Positions 27,303 to 35,787 of a stretch of 64,000 nucleotides of DNA are shown here, in pieces. The position numbers and the translations under genes are program-made. The notes below the pieces were generated by a model. It did no database searches. It saw only the letters and a list, made by a program, of their open reading frames with translations, and was not told where the DNA came from. Each line of letters begins with the position of its first letter. Positions within the stretch are counted from its first letter, which is position 1. The DNA is from Hymenobacter sp. DG25B (lineage in GTDB: Bacteria > Bacteroidota > Bacteroidia > Cytophagales > Hymenobacteraceae). Where the stretch lies: assembly GCF_000801315.1 (NCBI RefSeq), contig NZ_CP010054.1:3410001-3474000 (forward strand), written 5' to 3'.

Positions 27303-28370
27303 TTATTCACAGGAGGCATTGGCGTAAGCCGTACCACTTTCCAGGCCCAGCTCGGCGGCTTTGCGCCAATCCTGGCAGGCACCGTCAGCATCGCGCAGCA
27401 TTTCGCGGGCGTGGCCGCGGTTCAGGTAGGCCTCCGCATAGGATCCGTTCAGCTTAATAGCCTTGCTGGCATCATCGGCGGCCTGCTTGTAGTTCTCCAG
27501 CTTGAGGTAAGCGGCGGCGCGGTTATTTAAGGCAAAGGCATACCCCGGGTTCAGGGAAAGCGCCTGGCTGAAATCCTCCACGGCGCCTTTGTAGTCGCCG
27601 GCCTCGTAGCGGGCACTGCCCCGGTTGTTATAGGCCACGGCATTGTCGGTGCGCTTGGCCAGGTAGGCGGAATAATCGGCCAGGGCGCCTTTCACATCCC
27701 CCTGGCGGCGCTTGGCGCTGGCCCGGTTCAGCAGCGCCGAAACCAGCTCGGGCTGCAGCTTCAGGGCCTGGTCGTAGTCCTGCACGGCGGCGGCAAAGTT
27801 GCCCAGCTGGCGCTGGGTGCTGGCCCGGTCATGGTAGGCGTAGGCATAATTGGGGTCGGCTTTAATGGCGGCGGTAAAATCAGCTAAGGCCGCTTTAAAG
27901 TCACCTTTTTCAAAGCGCAGGTCGCCGCGGTAGTACCAGCTGGGCGCGTAATCCGGCTTGGTTTCGGCAGCTTTGGTGTAGTCCTGCTCGGCGGCATCGG
28001 TCTGGTTGAGCGCCTGCCGGGCCTGGCCCCGTCCAAAATAGGAGGTAAAGCCCGTAGGCTCCAGCTTAATGGCCTGGTCGTAGTCCTGCACGGCCTGCTC
28101 ATACTCCTTTAGCTCGTAGCGCGTGGTGGCGCGGTTGTAGAAAGCCTTGGCGAAATCAGGCTTCGCCGCCAGCGCTTTATCGAACTCCTGAATGGCCGAG
28201 CGGTAGCTTTTATCGGCAAACTTGGCTACCCCGCTGTTATAGTATTTCTCGGCCAGCTGAGCCGGCGGCAGGGTGCTGGCCCGCACGGTATCTACCTGAG
28301 CCCGGGCGGGCGTGGCAGCCAGCCAGCCCATACCTGCCACAAGCAGTAAAGCAGTAAATCTTGTCATCAT
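27303..28370 (-). CDS. secreted tetratricopeptide repeat protein
   Basis: 355 residues from ATG 28370 (or 28367). A signal peptide ends at ATPARAQ. The rest is about nine TPR units in register, such as AEKYYNSGVAKFADKSYRSA, AVQDYDQAIKLEPTGFTSYF and AVEDFSQALSLNPGYAFALN, forming a periplasmic protein-interaction scaffold. The last repeat ends in DGACQDWRKAAELG, a Cys-containing TPR often seen in Bacteroidota. It is the first gene of a two-gene unit with the PorE-like protein, suggesting that they work together at the outer membrane. Confidence 0.88.
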   Translation of the reverse strand: MMTRFTALLLVAGMGWLAATPARAQVDTVRASTLPPAQLAEKYYNSGVAKFADKSYRSAIQEFDKALAAKPDFAKAFYNRATTRYELKEYEQAVQDYDQAIKLEPTGFTSYFGRGQARQALNQTDAAEQDYTKAAETKPDYAPSWYYRGDLRFEKGDFKAALADFTAAIKADPNYAYAYHDRASTQRQLGNFAAAVQDYDQALKLQPELVSALLNRASAKRRQGDVKGALADYSAYLAKRTDNAVAYNNRGSARYEAGDYKGAVEDFSQALSLNPGYAFALNNRAAAYLKLENYKQAADDASKAIKLNGSYAEAYLNRGHAREMLRDADGACQDWRKAAELGLESGTAYANASCE

Positions 28371-28588
28371 AGCCCATTTGCCGTGCTGGTGCACCGGCCC
28401 GGGTTAAATGTACTTTCCTTTCCCAACACTGCCAACATCTGCCAAAACCTTTCTATACAATTGAACTATAGCAATAGGTATCAGCATTTTATTAGTTGAA
28501 AATAGGGGATAAATAATCCAGCTCAACAAACAGCGCGAGTGGAGGGACCCACAAAACTTTTTGAGGTCCTTGACGCTTTTAGATTCCG

Positions 28589-28596
28589 TATTTTTG
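28589..28596 (+). promoter_or_regulatory. -7 box of the bacilliredoxin gene
   Basis: TATTTTTG matches TAnnTTTG, 46 bases before the ATG. TTG at 28570 and TTTTTG at 28558 are both candidate -33 elements, at slightly short and long spacing. Confidence 0.5.
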
Positions 28597-28642
28597 CATT
28601 CGTTTTCACACCCGATTTTTCTCACTTCAGCCTTTTCAAAAA

Positions 28643-29065
28643 ATGGCAACATATCCCGAATACATGGTGGCTCCTATCCGGCAGGACCTGGTAGAAGCTG
28701 GCTTTGAACAACTGATGACGCCCGAGGAGGTAGACCAGGCCCTGATTCCCGCGGAGGGCACGGTGCTGGTAGCCGTAAACTCGGTGTGTGGCTGCGCCGC
28801 CGCCAAGGCCCGCCCGGCTCTGAAAATGGCTCTGGCCAGCACCGATAAAAAGCCGGCCAAGCTGGTAACGGTATTTGCCGGTATGGAAACCGAAGCCGTA
28901 GCCAAGGCCCGGGAGCATATGCTGCCCTATCCCCCCTCCTCGCCCTGCATTGCGCTGTTTAAGGATGGTGAACTGGTGCACATGATTGAGCGCTACCACA
29001 TTGAAGGCAACGACATGATGCGCATTGTAGACAACCTGCAGGGCGCTTTCGCAGAGTATTGCTAA
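28643..29065 (+). CDS. BrxA/BrxB-family bacilliredoxin (YphP/YqiW)
   Basis: 140 residues, cytoplasmic. The redox motif CGC is in VNSVCGCAAAKARPAL near residue 50, and the family ends PPSSPCIALFKDGELVHMIE and IVDNLQGAFAEYC are present. In Firmicutes such proteins remove bacillithiol from mixed disulfides; in Bacteroidota, many of which make bacillithiol, the same role is plausible. It is a single-gene unit with its own -7 box and a strong terminator. Confidence 0.93.
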   Translation: MATYPEYMVAPIRQDLVEAGFEQLMTPEEVDQALIPAEGTVLVAVNSVCGCAAAKARPALKMALASTDKKPAKLVTVFAGMETEAVAKAREHMLPYPPSSPCIALFKDGELVHMIERYHIEGNDMMRIVDNLQGAFAEYC

Positions 29066-29112
29066 TTATGGGCTGAACAAGCAGCCTGTTTGCCCCGTTT
29101 AAGGGCAGGCGT

Positions 29113-29149
29113 AAGCAAAACCCCTGGCACGTTGCCAGGGGTTTTGCTT
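29113..29149 (+). terminator. terminator of the bacilliredoxin gene
   Basis: Perfect 17-base arms (29113-29129, 29133-29149) with a 3-base loop; T-rich on the 3' side. Confidence 0.88.
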
Positions 29150-29188
29150 TTCTGTATCTTCCATATCCTATTCCTTTTTCCTGCTGCT

Positions 29189-29926
29189 ATGCCTACTCAC
29201 ATCCTGCCGCTGCCCTGGGACTCCAGCTTTCTGGGGTTTCCGGTAGGACGGTTACAGGGCGCCCACCTCACTACTGAGGAGCTGCGCGATACGCTACAGG
29301 CTGCGCACGATGATGGCTGGGCTCTGCTGTACTGGATGGCAGACCCCAATGATACAGACTCCACGGCAGCCGCGCAGGGCAACCGCCTTCAGGTGACCGA
29401 CCGGCGCGGGCACTATGCGCTGACTTTTCCCGAAGGCCTGCCCCAGCCGCTGCCGGTAGGCGTGTCCTCCACCGTGCAGCTTTCGCCCGCCATCATGGAT
29501 CTGGCCTTGCAGAGTGGGCAACAGTCCCGCTTTCGCCTTGATCCGCACTTTGCCAATGGCGTGTACGAGCAGCTGTATGCCCATTGGATAGCCAACTCCC
29601 TCAGCGGAGAAATGGCCCACGATGTACTAGTATTTCGCAGTACCCACAACAGCCCCGAAACCGGCATGCTTACCCTCTGCCTGCGCCCTGAGCACGTAGA
29701 AATCGGACTGATTGCCGTAGATGCCGGCTCGCAAAACCAGGGTATCGGCACCTTGCTGGTGGAAGGGGCCCGGCAGCGGGCCCTGGCTTGGGGCCGGCAC
29801 AAGCTGGTATCCGTTACCCAGCTCGACAACCAGGGTGCCTGCCGGTTTTATGAGCACATGGGTTTCGAACTGGTCCGTGAAGAGCACTTGTACCATCTCT
29901 GGCTGCAGGAAATCCAGACCCCATAA
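29189..29926 (+). CDS. GNAT-family N-acetyltransferase (WecD-like)
   Basis: 245 residues from ATG 29189; the frame is open upstream across the preceding terminator but MPTHILPLPWDSSFLGF is the natural start. The C-terminal GNAT fold shows LIAVDAGSQNQGIGTLLVEG (acetyl-CoA P-loop) near 180 and GACRFYEHMGFELVREE. The N-terminal WDSSFLGFPVGRL resembles dTDP-fucosamine acetyltransferase (WecD/RffC) and related sugar N-acetyltransferases, so an amino-sugar substrate for envelope glycans is possible but unproven. No sugar-nucleotide genes are directly adjacent. Confidence 0.85.
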   Translation: MPTHILPLPWDSSFLGFPVGRLQGAHLTTEELRDTLQAAHDDGWALLYWMADPNDTDSTAAAQGNRLQVTDRRGHYALTFPEGLPQPLPVGVSSTVQLSPAIMDLALQSGQQSRFRLDPHFANGVYEQLYAHWIANSLSGEMAHDVLVFRSTHNSPETGMLTLCLRPEHVEIGLIAVDAGSQNQGIGTLLVEGARQRALAWGRHKLVSVTQLDNQGACRFYEHMGFELVREEHLYHLWLQEIQTP

Positions 29927-29961
29927 AAAAGGCCCATCCCTATAGTAGGAATGGGCCTTTT
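29927..29961. terminator. bidirectional terminator between GNAT and recQ genes
   Basis: 16-base arms (29927-29942, 29946-29961) with one mismatch, which becomes a G-U pair in the minus-strand RNA. A4 and T4 tracts at the ends; it begins right after the GNAT stop codon. Confidence 0.8.
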
Positions 29962-29979
29962 GGTTGGTAGCCGGGCGGC

Positions 29980-32181
29980 TTAGTTGGCGTACTCGCTCAG
30001 GAATTTGATGCGCATCAGGCGCAGGTCTTCCTCCGTGTAGTCATCAGAACCCAACTCCTTGAGCGCCACCGCAATGTTATCGGTGCTGGAGCTCATAAAG
30101 TAGTCGGTAATCTCTTCCTGGCGTTCCTGGTCCAGTACCGAGTCAATATAATAATCCAGGTTGAGCTTGGTGCCGGAGTAGCAGATGTGCTCAATCTCCT
30201 CCATCAGCTCCCGCATTTCAATGCCCTTGGAGGAAGCAATTTCCTCCAGGTCCATCTTCTTGTCGATCTGCTGAATGATGTAGATTTTGATTTTTGACTT
30301 ATTAACAGCTGATTTTACCACCACATCGGCGGCCGTCATAATGTCGTTTTCCTCAACGTACTTTTTAATCAGGTCCAGGAATGGGTTGCCAAACTTCTGC
30401 GCCTTGCCGTGCCCCACGCCCGAAACATGGGCCAGGTCCTCCATTTTGGTGGGGAAGGTGGTGGCCATTTCCTTCAGGGACGGATCCTGGAAGAGCACGT
30501 AAGGTGGCAGGTTTTTCTGGTGCGCCAGCTTCTTACGCAGGGCCTTCAGCATATCAAACAGCGCGGCATCGTGGCCGGCGGCTTGCTGCACCTCTTCCTT
30601 CTCCTCCTTTTGCTGCACCTCCTTCTCGTAGTCGTGGTCTTTGGAGAGCTTGATGTTGTAGGGAGCCTGCAGGAACTCCTCGCCTTTGGGGCAGATTTTA
30701 ATTACGCCAAAGTTCTCAATGTCTTTGCCCAGGAAGCCGGCAATCATGCATTGGCGCACCACGGAGTGCCAAAAGGCAATATCGTGGTCTTTGCCTTTGC
30801 CATACACGGGCAGCTTAAAGTGCCCGTAGCTTTCCACGTGCGGGTTAGTCAGGCCGGTGAGTACCGTGGTCAGGTGGTCGATGCCAAAGCGGGAATTGGT
30901 CTGTTGTACAGCTTCCAGGGCCAGCTTCACAAACTCCTTGCCTTCAAACTTCTCGCGCGGGTGGCGGCAGTTATCGCAGAAGCCACAGTCCTTCTCGAAC
31001 TCCTCGCCGAAGTAGTGCAGCAGCTGCTTGCGGCGGCACACGGCCGAGTCGGCGTAGTTCGCCATTTCCTGTAGGAGCTGCTTGCTGTTGTCGCGCTCGG
31101 TTACGGGCTTATCCTTGTTGAATTTCTCCAGCTTCACGATATCATCGTAGCTGTAGAACATCAGGCAGTCACCCTCCATGCCATCCCGGCCACCGCGGCC
31201 GGTTTCCTGATAGTAGCCTTCAATGCTCTTGGGCGTGTCGTAGTGAATCACGAAGCGCACATCGGGCTTGTCGATGCCCATGCCGAAGGCAATGGTGGCC
31301 ACAATGACGTCGCAGTCCTCGTTGAGGAAGGCGTCCTGGTTGGCCATGCGCACATGCGGGTCGAGGCCGGCGTGGTACGGTAGCGCGCGCACGTCATTCA
31401 CGCGCAGCAGCTCCGCAATTTCCTCCACCTTCTTGCGGGAGAGGCAATACACAATACCCGCCAGACCTTTGCGCTGCTTTACGTACTGAATCAGCTGCTT
31501 TTTGGTCTGGTGCTTGGGCCGTACTTCGTAATACAGGTTGGTGCGGTTGAAGGAGGTCTTGAACACCGAGGCCTCGTCCATCTGCAGGTTTTTCTGGATA
31601 TCCAGCTGCACCTTGGGCGTGGCCGTGGCCGTGAGGGCAATAATGGGCACCTGCACCCCCAGGCCGTCAATAATGCTGCGGATTTTGCGGTACTCCGGCC
31701 GGAAGTCGTGCCCCCACTCCGAAATGCAGTGCGCCTCATCAATAGCCACAAACGAAATGGTGGCTTTATTGAGAAACTCAATGGTTTCGTCCTTGGTCAG
31801 GGACTCCGGGGCCACGTACAGCAGGCGCACTTCGCCGCTAATGACGTCCTTCTTCACCTTGTTCATTTCTGATTTCGACAGCGTCGAGTTCAGAAAGGCC
31901 GCGTTTACCCCAAACGCATTCAGCTGATCTACCTGATTTTTCATCAGGGCGATGAGCGGGGAAATAACAATAGCGGTGCCGGGCAGCACCAACGCTGGCA
32001 GCTGGTAGCACAAGGACTTACCAGCGCCCGTGGGCATAATCACAAACGTGTTATGGCCCTCGATGACGTTCTGAATGATGGCCTCCTGGGTGCCGCGAAA
32101 CTGGCCGTACCCGAAAACTTCCTTTAACTTGCCCTTCAGATCAGCCTGCTGTGTGACAACGGCTTTTTTTACGGCTGGCAT
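29980..32181 (-). CDS. recQ: ATP-dependent DNA helicase RecQ
   Basis: 733 residues from ATG 32181 (a GTG four codons upstream is less likely). The helicase core has the Walker [17 protein letters not shown] near 52, [19 protein letters not shown] near 147 and motif [14 protein letters not shown]. The RQC zinc module shows [10 protein letters not shown] then [12 protein letters not shown]-terminal HRDC domain is seen around 545-620 ([20 protein letters not shown]) and a further helical tail follows. It unwinds recombination intermediates and stalled forks. Divergent from kdsD with 83 bases between the starts. Confidence 0.96.
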   Translation of the reverse strand: MPAVKKAVVTQQADLKGKLKEVFGYGQFRGTQEAIIQNVIEGHNTFVIMPTGAGKSLCYQLPALVLPGTAIVISPLIALMKNQVDQLNAFGVNAAFLNSTLSKSEMNKVKKDVISGEVRLLYVAPESLTKDETIEFLNKATISFVAIDEAHCISEWGHDFRPEYRKIRSIIDGLGVQVPIIALTATATPKVQLDIQKNLQMDEASVFKTSFNRTNLYYEVRPKHQTKKQLIQYVKQRKGLAGIVYCLSRKKVEEIAELLRVNDVRALPYHAGLDPHVRMANQDAFLNEDCDVIVATIAFGMGIDKPDVRFVIHYDTPKSIEGYYQETGRGGRDGMEGDCLMFYSYDDIVKLEKFNKDKPVTERDNSKQLLQEMANYADSAVCRRKQLLHYFGEEFEKDCGFCDNCRHPREKFEGKEFVKLALEAVQQTNSRFGIDHLTTVLTGLTNPHVESYGHFKLPVYGKGKDHDIAFWHSVVRQCMIAGFLGKDIENFGVIKICPKGEEFLQAPYNIKLSKDHDYEKEVQQKEEKEEVQQAAGHDAALFDMLKALRKKLAHQKNLPPYVLFQDPSLKEMATTFPTKMEDLAHVSGVGHGKAQKFGNPFLDLIKKYVEENDIMTAADVVVKSAVNKSKIKIYIIQQIDKKMDLEEIASSKGIEMRELMEEIEHICYSGTKLNLDYYIDSVLDQERQEEITDYFMSSSTDNIAVALKELGSDDYTEEDLRLMRIKFLSEYAN

Positions 32182-32264
32182 GGACTTCCTCACTTCTCGG
32201 TTGGGGGTATGCAGACTTGAGCAGCAACACCGCGTGTTGTCTACTCAATCTAGACAAATTTAGA

Positions 32265-33245
32265 TTGAAACCGCTGAACGATACCAACTCGCTGGCAAAA
32301 AAAGTGCTTCTCGAAGAAGCCGATGCCATTCGGGGCGTGGCGGAAGCCATTGCCCTGACACCTGATTTTGCGCTCTGTGTTGCCGCCATCCTTTCCCTTC
32401 GTGGGCGTGTGGTCGTCACCGGAATCGGCAAAAGTGCACATATTGCCGGAAAGATCGTGGCTACCTTAAACTCAACGGGTACGCCTGCCCTGTTTATGCA
32501 CGCCGCCGATGCCATTCACGGCGACCTGGGCATGATTCAGGCCGAAGATTTTGTAGTGGCCATTAGTAAAAGCGGCGACACCCCGGAGATAAAAGTGCTG
32601 GTGCCCCTGCTCAAACGCAAAGGCGTGCCGCTGGCGGCCCTGGTCAGCAACGCCGACTCCTACCTGGCCGTGCAGGCCGACTACGTTCTGCACGCCCCCG
32701 TAACCCGCGAAGCCTGCCCGCATAACCTGGCTCCTACCACCTCCACCACGGCCGCGCTGGCCTTGGGCGATGCGCTGGCCGTGTGCCTGCTGGAGAGCCG
32801 CGAGTTCACCTCCGCCGATTTTGCCCGCCTCCACCCCGGTGGCACGCTGGGCAAAAAGCTCTACCTGAAAGTAGGCGACCTAAGCCGGCAGAACCAGCAG
32901 CCCCAGGTGCTGGCCGATGCGCAGCTGAAGGAAATTATCCTGGAAATATCGGGCAAGCGCCTGGGTGCCACCGCCGTACTGCAAGCTGCGGAAGGCCCGT
33001 TGCTGGGCATTATTACCGATGGCGACCTGCGCCGCATGCTCTCCACCTTTGCCGGCCGCCTGGAAGATGTCCGCGCCCAGGACATCATGACGCCTTCGCC
33101 CATGACCATTGAAACCGAGGATTTTGCGGCCGAGGCCCTGGTGCGGATGCAAAACCGCAACATCACGCAGCTGGTAGTCACGGAAAACGGTAAGTTCAGC
33201 GGCTTCATCCATCTGCACGATTTGCTTCGTGAAGGATTGGTATAA
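32265..33245 (+). CDS. kdsD: KpsF/GutQ family arabinose-5-phosphate isomerase
   Basis: 326 residues from TTG 32265 (MKPLNDTNSLAKKVL); the open frame begins at 32217, also TTG. A SIS domain with VTGIGKSAHIAGKIVATLNS and VAISKSGDTPEIKVL binds sugar phosphate, ARLHPGGTLGKKL links to two CBS domains (GAVLQAAEG-like region, then DIMTPSPMTIETED). It converts ribulose-5-phosphate to arabinose-5-phosphate, the first step to Kdo for lipopolysaccharide, in the cytoplasm. The ManC gene follows in the same direction after 128 bases. Confidence 0.93.
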   Translation: MKPLNDTNSLAKKVLLEEADAIRGVAEAIALTPDFALCVAAILSLRGRVVVTGIGKSAHIAGKIVATLNSTGTPALFMHAADAIHGDLGMIQAEDFVVAISKSGDTPEIKVLVPLLKRKGVPLAALVSNADSYLAVQADYVLHAPVTREACPHNLAPTTSTTAALALGDALAVCLLESREFTSADFARLHPGGTLGKKLYLKVGDLSRQNQQPQVLADAQLKEIILEISGKRLGATAVLQAAEGPLLGIITDGDLRRMLSTFAGRLEDVRAQDIMTPSPMTIETEDFAAEALVRMQNRNITQLVVTENGKFSGFIHLHDLLREGLV

Positions 33246-33373
33246 CAGAAACAGTAAGTTTATTGGGCGAGGGCAGTATCTTTTTGCACTCTCTTTATTG
33301 AAGCCCACAATTTCCTATCTTACTATCCGGTCTACGTCTCTTTCCACTGCTCACGCTCGCAGCCCGTCTGCTT

Positions 33374-34459
33374 ATGAACTCTAATACCTTTTTGGTAGTA
33401 ATGGCTGGCGGCATTGGCAGCCGCTTCTGGCCCTTCAGCCGCACCCAGCATCCCAAGCAGTTTCACGATGTACTGGGCGTAGGCCGCTCCATGCTGCAGC
33501 TCACCGTAGACCGGTTTAAGGGTATCTGCCCCATGGAAAACGTACTGGTAGTCACCAACCGTGACTATATTCCGCTGGTGCAGCAGCACTTGCCGGATTT
33601 GCTGCCCGAGCAGATTCTGGGCGAGCCTATTGGGCGCAATACCGCTCCCTGCATTGCGTATGCCAGCTACCGGATTGCGCAGCGCAACCCCAACGCCGTA
33701 ATTATGGTGACGCCCGCTGACCACGCCGTGCTACACGAGGACGAGTTCCGGCGCGTGATTCAGCAGGCAGTAGACGCTGCCCGGCAGCACGATATTCTGA
33801 TTACGCTGGGCATTCAGCCTTCCCGCCCCGATACCGGCTACGGCTACATTCAGTTCCTGGACGAGGAAGCCTCTTCCATTGGGCCCCTGAAAAAGGTAAA
33901 AACCTTTACTGAAAAGCCCAATCTGGAGTTGGCCCGCATGTTCGTGGACAGCGGCGACTTCCTCTGGAACTCCGGCCTGTTTGTGTGGCGGGCCGATGTT
34001 ATCATCAAAGCCTTCCATCAGTACCTAAGCGACATTGCCGAAGTGTTTGACGAAGGCAGCACTATGCTGAACACCGTGCTGGAGGATAACTTCATTTCCC
34101 GCGCCTACACCCGTTGCCGCAACATCAGTATTGATTACGGGGTGATGGAAAAGGCCGACAACGTGTTTGTGCTCCCCGCCGACTTTGGCTGGAGCGACCT
34201 GGGTACCTGGGACTCCCTGCACCGCATGGGCCACCACGACGCCGAAGACAACGTGGTGGACGGCAACGCCCTGCTCTACGACACCCGCGAGTGCGTCATC
34301 AAAACCCCATCTGAGCGCCTGGTAGTAGTACAGGGCCTGGACGGCTACATTGTGGCTGAGTACGACAACGTGCTCCTCATCTGCAAGCGCACGGAAGAGC
34401 AGCGCGTGAAGGACTTCGTGGCCGATGTAAAGTCTAAAAAAGGCACCGGGTACAATTGA
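33374..34459 (+). CDS. manC: mannose-1-phosphate guanylyltransferase
   Basis: 361 residues, start ATG 33374. The nucleotidyl-transfer signature VVMAGGIGSRFWPFSRTQHP is at the N-terminus, FTEKPNLELA and FLWNSGLFVWRAD follow, and SIDYGVMEKADNVFVLPADF is the metal/substrate block. It makes GDP-mannose from mannose-1-phosphate and GTP for surface polysaccharides. It lacks the C-terminal phosphomannose isomerase domain of bifunctional ManC/AlgA, as is usual for the short form. It is convergent with rlmB; a palindromic repeat with a nested terminator separates them. Confidence 0.93.
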   Translation: MNSNTFLVVMAGGIGSRFWPFSRTQHPKQFHDVLGVGRSMLQLTVDRFKGICPMENVLVVTNRDYIPLVQQHLPDLLPEQILGEPIGRNTAPCIAYASYRIAQRNPNAVIMVTPADHAVLHEDEFRRVIQQAVDAARQHDILITLGIQPSRPDTGYGYIQFLDEEASSIGPLKKVKTFTEKPNLELARMFVDSGDFLWNSGLFVWRADVIIKAFHQYLSDIAEVFDEGSTMLNTVLEDNFISRAYTRCRNISIDYGVMEKADNVFVLPADFGWSDLGTWDSLHRMGHHDAEDNVVDGNALLYDTRECVIKTPSERLVVVQGLDGYIVAEYDNVLLICKRTEEQRVKDFVADVKSKKGTGYN

Positions 34460-34482
34460 TTGGCATTGCAAGGAGTCACGTA

Positions 34483-34639
34483 TCATGGCGAGGCACAAGC
34501 CGAAGCCATCCGTCCTCTGAAATGCAGAAGGCCCTGAAAATGAAAAGCCCTTGACATACTGCACGTCAAGGGCTTTCTGGTAAAAGGACGTTGGTCACAT
34601 ATGAGAGGACGGATGGCTTCGGCTTGTGCCTCGCCATGA
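34483..34639. repeat. palindromic intergenic repeat enclosing a terminator
   Basis: Perfect inverted arms of 36 bases (34483-34518 and 34604-34639) starting TCATGGCGAGGCACAAGCCG and ending CCATCCGTCCTCT. The 85-base spacer holds its own 12-base hairpin. The element occupies nearly the whole gap between convergent manC and rlmB. The arm shares TCATG and CCGAAGC with the repeat at 2237-2329, hinting at related families. There is no coding content. Confidence 0.82.
34544..34576. terminator. terminator nested in the palindromic repeat
   Basis: AAAGCCCTTGAC (34544-34555) pairs with 34565-34576 around a 9-base loop; A/T ends on both sides allow use by convergent manC and rlmB. Confidence 0.7.
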
Positions 34640-34660
34640 CACGTACCTACTTGTCTGAAG

Positions 34661-35590
34661 TTAGGCTTTCACCAACCGCTGGCGTAGCACTTCAAACAGC
34701 ATGATGCCGCTGGCTACTGATACGTTCAGGGAACTGATCTGGCCGGCCATAGGAATCCGCACTTTGTGGTCCGCCAAGCGGAGGTACTCGGGCGAAATGC
34801 CGTCTTCCTCGCTGCCCATCAGAATGGCTACCGGCCCGGTCAGGTCCACCGATTCGGTTTCCAGGCTGGCATCGGCTTTCTCGGTACAGGCTACTACCTG
34901 CACGCCGGACTGCTTCAGGAAGTCAATGGTTTCTTTCAGATTCGGCTCGCGGCACACCGGAATCAGGTTCAGGGCGCCGGCGGAGGTTTTCAGGGCATCA
35001 CCATTAATCTGGGCGGCACCGCGGCTGGGCACTACAATGGCGTGCACACCCATACACTCGGCGTTACGGGCAATAGAACCGAAGTTCCGTACGTCGGTAA
35101 TGCGGTCCAGAATGAGCAGGAGCGGGTTTTTACCTTCTTCGTACAGGCCCGCCAGAATACTGTCCAGCGGCTGGTAATCGATGGGCGAAACGAAGGCTAC
35201 CGCGCCTTGGTGGTTTTTGCGCGTGAGGCCGTCCAGCTTTTCCAGCGGCACCAGGGATACCGGAATGTTAGCTGCTTTGGCCAGGGCCGTAATATCCTGC
35301 GTGATGCTGTTTTTGGTGGTGCGTAGCAGATAGATTTTCTCCAGCGTACGACCAGCATTCAGGGCTTCCAGAATGGGGCGCAGGCCAAACAGCATATCAA
35401 TGCTGCGGTCGGCGGCCGGGCGGTGGGGGTAGCGCGGCTTGAAGTCGCCGCGCGGCTCGCGGCCCTCGCCCCGGTCCCCTTCCGGGCGACGGGCAGGCCG
35501 GTTGTCGCCGCCTACGGGGCGGTTTTCGGCATCGTAATAAGTGCGGCGCTCATTCTGCGGCCGGTCGGGGCGGTCAGTCCTTTTCTCCAT
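34661..35590 (-). CDS. rlmB: 23S rRNA (guanosine 2'-O) methyltransferase, SpoU/TrmH family
   Basis: 309 residues from ATG 35590 (MEKRTDRPDR); ATG 35620 is an alternative. The first 65 residues are Arg/Asp/Pro-rich and disordered, probably RNA-binding. The substrate-binding domain (LFGLRPILEALNAG, LTRKNHQGAVAFV) precedes the SPOUT knot: LLILDRITDVRNFGSIARNA, ILMGSEEDGI and SSLNVSVASGIMLFEVLRQR are motifs 1 to 3. It methylates a ribose in 23S rRNA (G2251-equivalent in E. coli); the exact target is inferred from the family. Confidence 0.92.
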   Translation of the reverse strand: MEKRTDRPDRPQNERRTYYDAENRPVGGDNRPARRPEGDRGEGREPRGDFKPRYPHRPAADRSIDMLFGLRPILEALNAGRTLEKIYLLRTTKNSITQDITALAKAANIPVSLVPLEKLDGLTRKNHQGAVAFVSPIDYQPLDSILAGLYEEGKNPLLLILDRITDVRNFGSIARNAECMGVHAIVVPSRGAAQINGDALKTSAGALNLIPVCREPNLKETIDFLKQSGVQVVACTEKADASLETESVDLTGPVAILMGSEEDGISPEYLRLADHKVRIPMAGQISSLNVSVASGIMLFEVLRQRLVKA

Positions 35591-35733
35591 TGCTCCATGG
35601 CGGCCTGGCAGAGAGTTCATACTCGGAGCGGCGCACCTGTTCTTATAGGGTTCAGCTACAAAGGTACTGGGTTTATGGCAGCTTGCGCGGGCTGTTCTTT
35701 GCCAGCCTCTCCCGGCCTTGTTATACCGCATAA

Positions 35734-35763
35734 AAAAAGCGGCTCCGTGGGGAGCCGCTTTTT
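35734..35763 (-). terminator. terminator of the DUF2723 gene
   Basis: 13-base perfect arms (35734-35746, 35751-35763) with a 4-base loop and A/T ends, 24 bases past the minus-strand stop at 35788. Confidence 0.85.
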
Positions 35764-35787
35764 ATTTGCCATCCTGCTGAAGGCTTA

